Source: Ignavibacteria bacterium (GTDB lineage: Bacteria > Bacteroidota > Ignavibacteria > Ignavibacteriales > Ignavibacteriaceae). From it: a stretch of DNA of 54,207 nt. The DNA lies in contig JAUXVN010000075.1 of the NCBI GenBank assembly GCA_030684555.1, positions 1 to 54,207 of the forward strand, given 5' to 3'. Both the position numbers and the translations under genes were made by a program. Under the pieces are notes generated by a model. The model saw only the letters and a program-made list of their open reading frames with translations. It was not told the DNA's origin and did no database searches. Within the stretch, counting starts at the first letter, position 1, and each line of letters begins with the position of its first letter. Of this stretch, positions 54,205 to 54,207 are shown in pieces.

Positions 54205-54207
54205 CTT

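Overview
The window is AT-rich bacterial DNA, most likely from the Ignavibacteria / Chlorobi-Bacteroidota lineage. Several large exported proteins end in the type IX secretion C-terminal domain typical of that group (NYPNPFNP-like motif, then a FlgD-like fold). The envelope genes (TPR lipoprotein, DUF4292, EnvC-like protein) are also Bacteroidota-like. Genus and species cannot be fixed from the sequence alone.

Bases 1-13.3 kb are a decayed defence island whose right edge is the 3' end of a tRNA-Arg(CCT) gene. On the minus strand it holds a type I restriction-modification operon: hsdM, an ORF6N/PLD-like gene, a PIN toxin with a large putative antitoxin, hsdS, a PD-(D/E)XK nuclease, a 54-codon ORF and a DUF3800 gene. 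The only hsdR sequence seen is a 47-codon stub that runs into a 58-bp repeat, and a second copy of that repeat is the probable terminator of the tRNA. Beside it are a C-terminal scrap of a DUF2326 (ABC-3C type) protein, an unidentified scrap, and an AbiEi antitoxin gene with two operator-like inverted repeats but only a remnant of its AbiEii toxin. A 714-codon exported protein with extremely T-poor, A/C-ending codons follows, then a 21-bp tandem repeat array.

Bases 13.4-20.6 kb are chromosomal housekeeping and envelope genes: DUF190 and Fluc fluoride channel, a beta-barrel-like protein, an ATP-grasp enzyme, then the TPR lipoprotein / DUF4292 / EnvC-like operon. Bases 20.8-29.6 kb are a surface polysaccharide cluster: flippase, UDP-galactopyranose mutase, an HTH regulator and five glycosyltransferases, one of the WecG/TagA type. 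It runs into a 1759-residue C25 (gingipain-like) peptidase and a 420-residue triple-repeat protein, both with type IX secretion tails.

Bases 36-54 kb carry two MNT/HEPN modules (one hepT gene has a nonsense codon), a Phd/ParE-type pair, LhgO, the GDP-fucose pair fcl and gmd, an OmpA protein with TSP3 repeats, a nine-haem cytochrome with a type IX secretion tail, and metabolic genes (nitrilase family, epimerase, isoaspartyl peptidase, DinB-like, pyrimidine phosphorylase).

Small palindromic elements are common. A 128-bp MITE-like element occurs twice with matching termini and once as a fragment. Three hairpin elements sit in frame inside hsdM. Four TCRCAA-W-TTGYGA palindromes lie in and upstream of the ORF6N gene. 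GCCACGAAG-bounded and CACAAAG-type repeats fill several intergenic regions. The most promising material for something new is the remodelled hsdMS operon with its replacement effectors, the ORF6N palindromes, and the T-poor gene.
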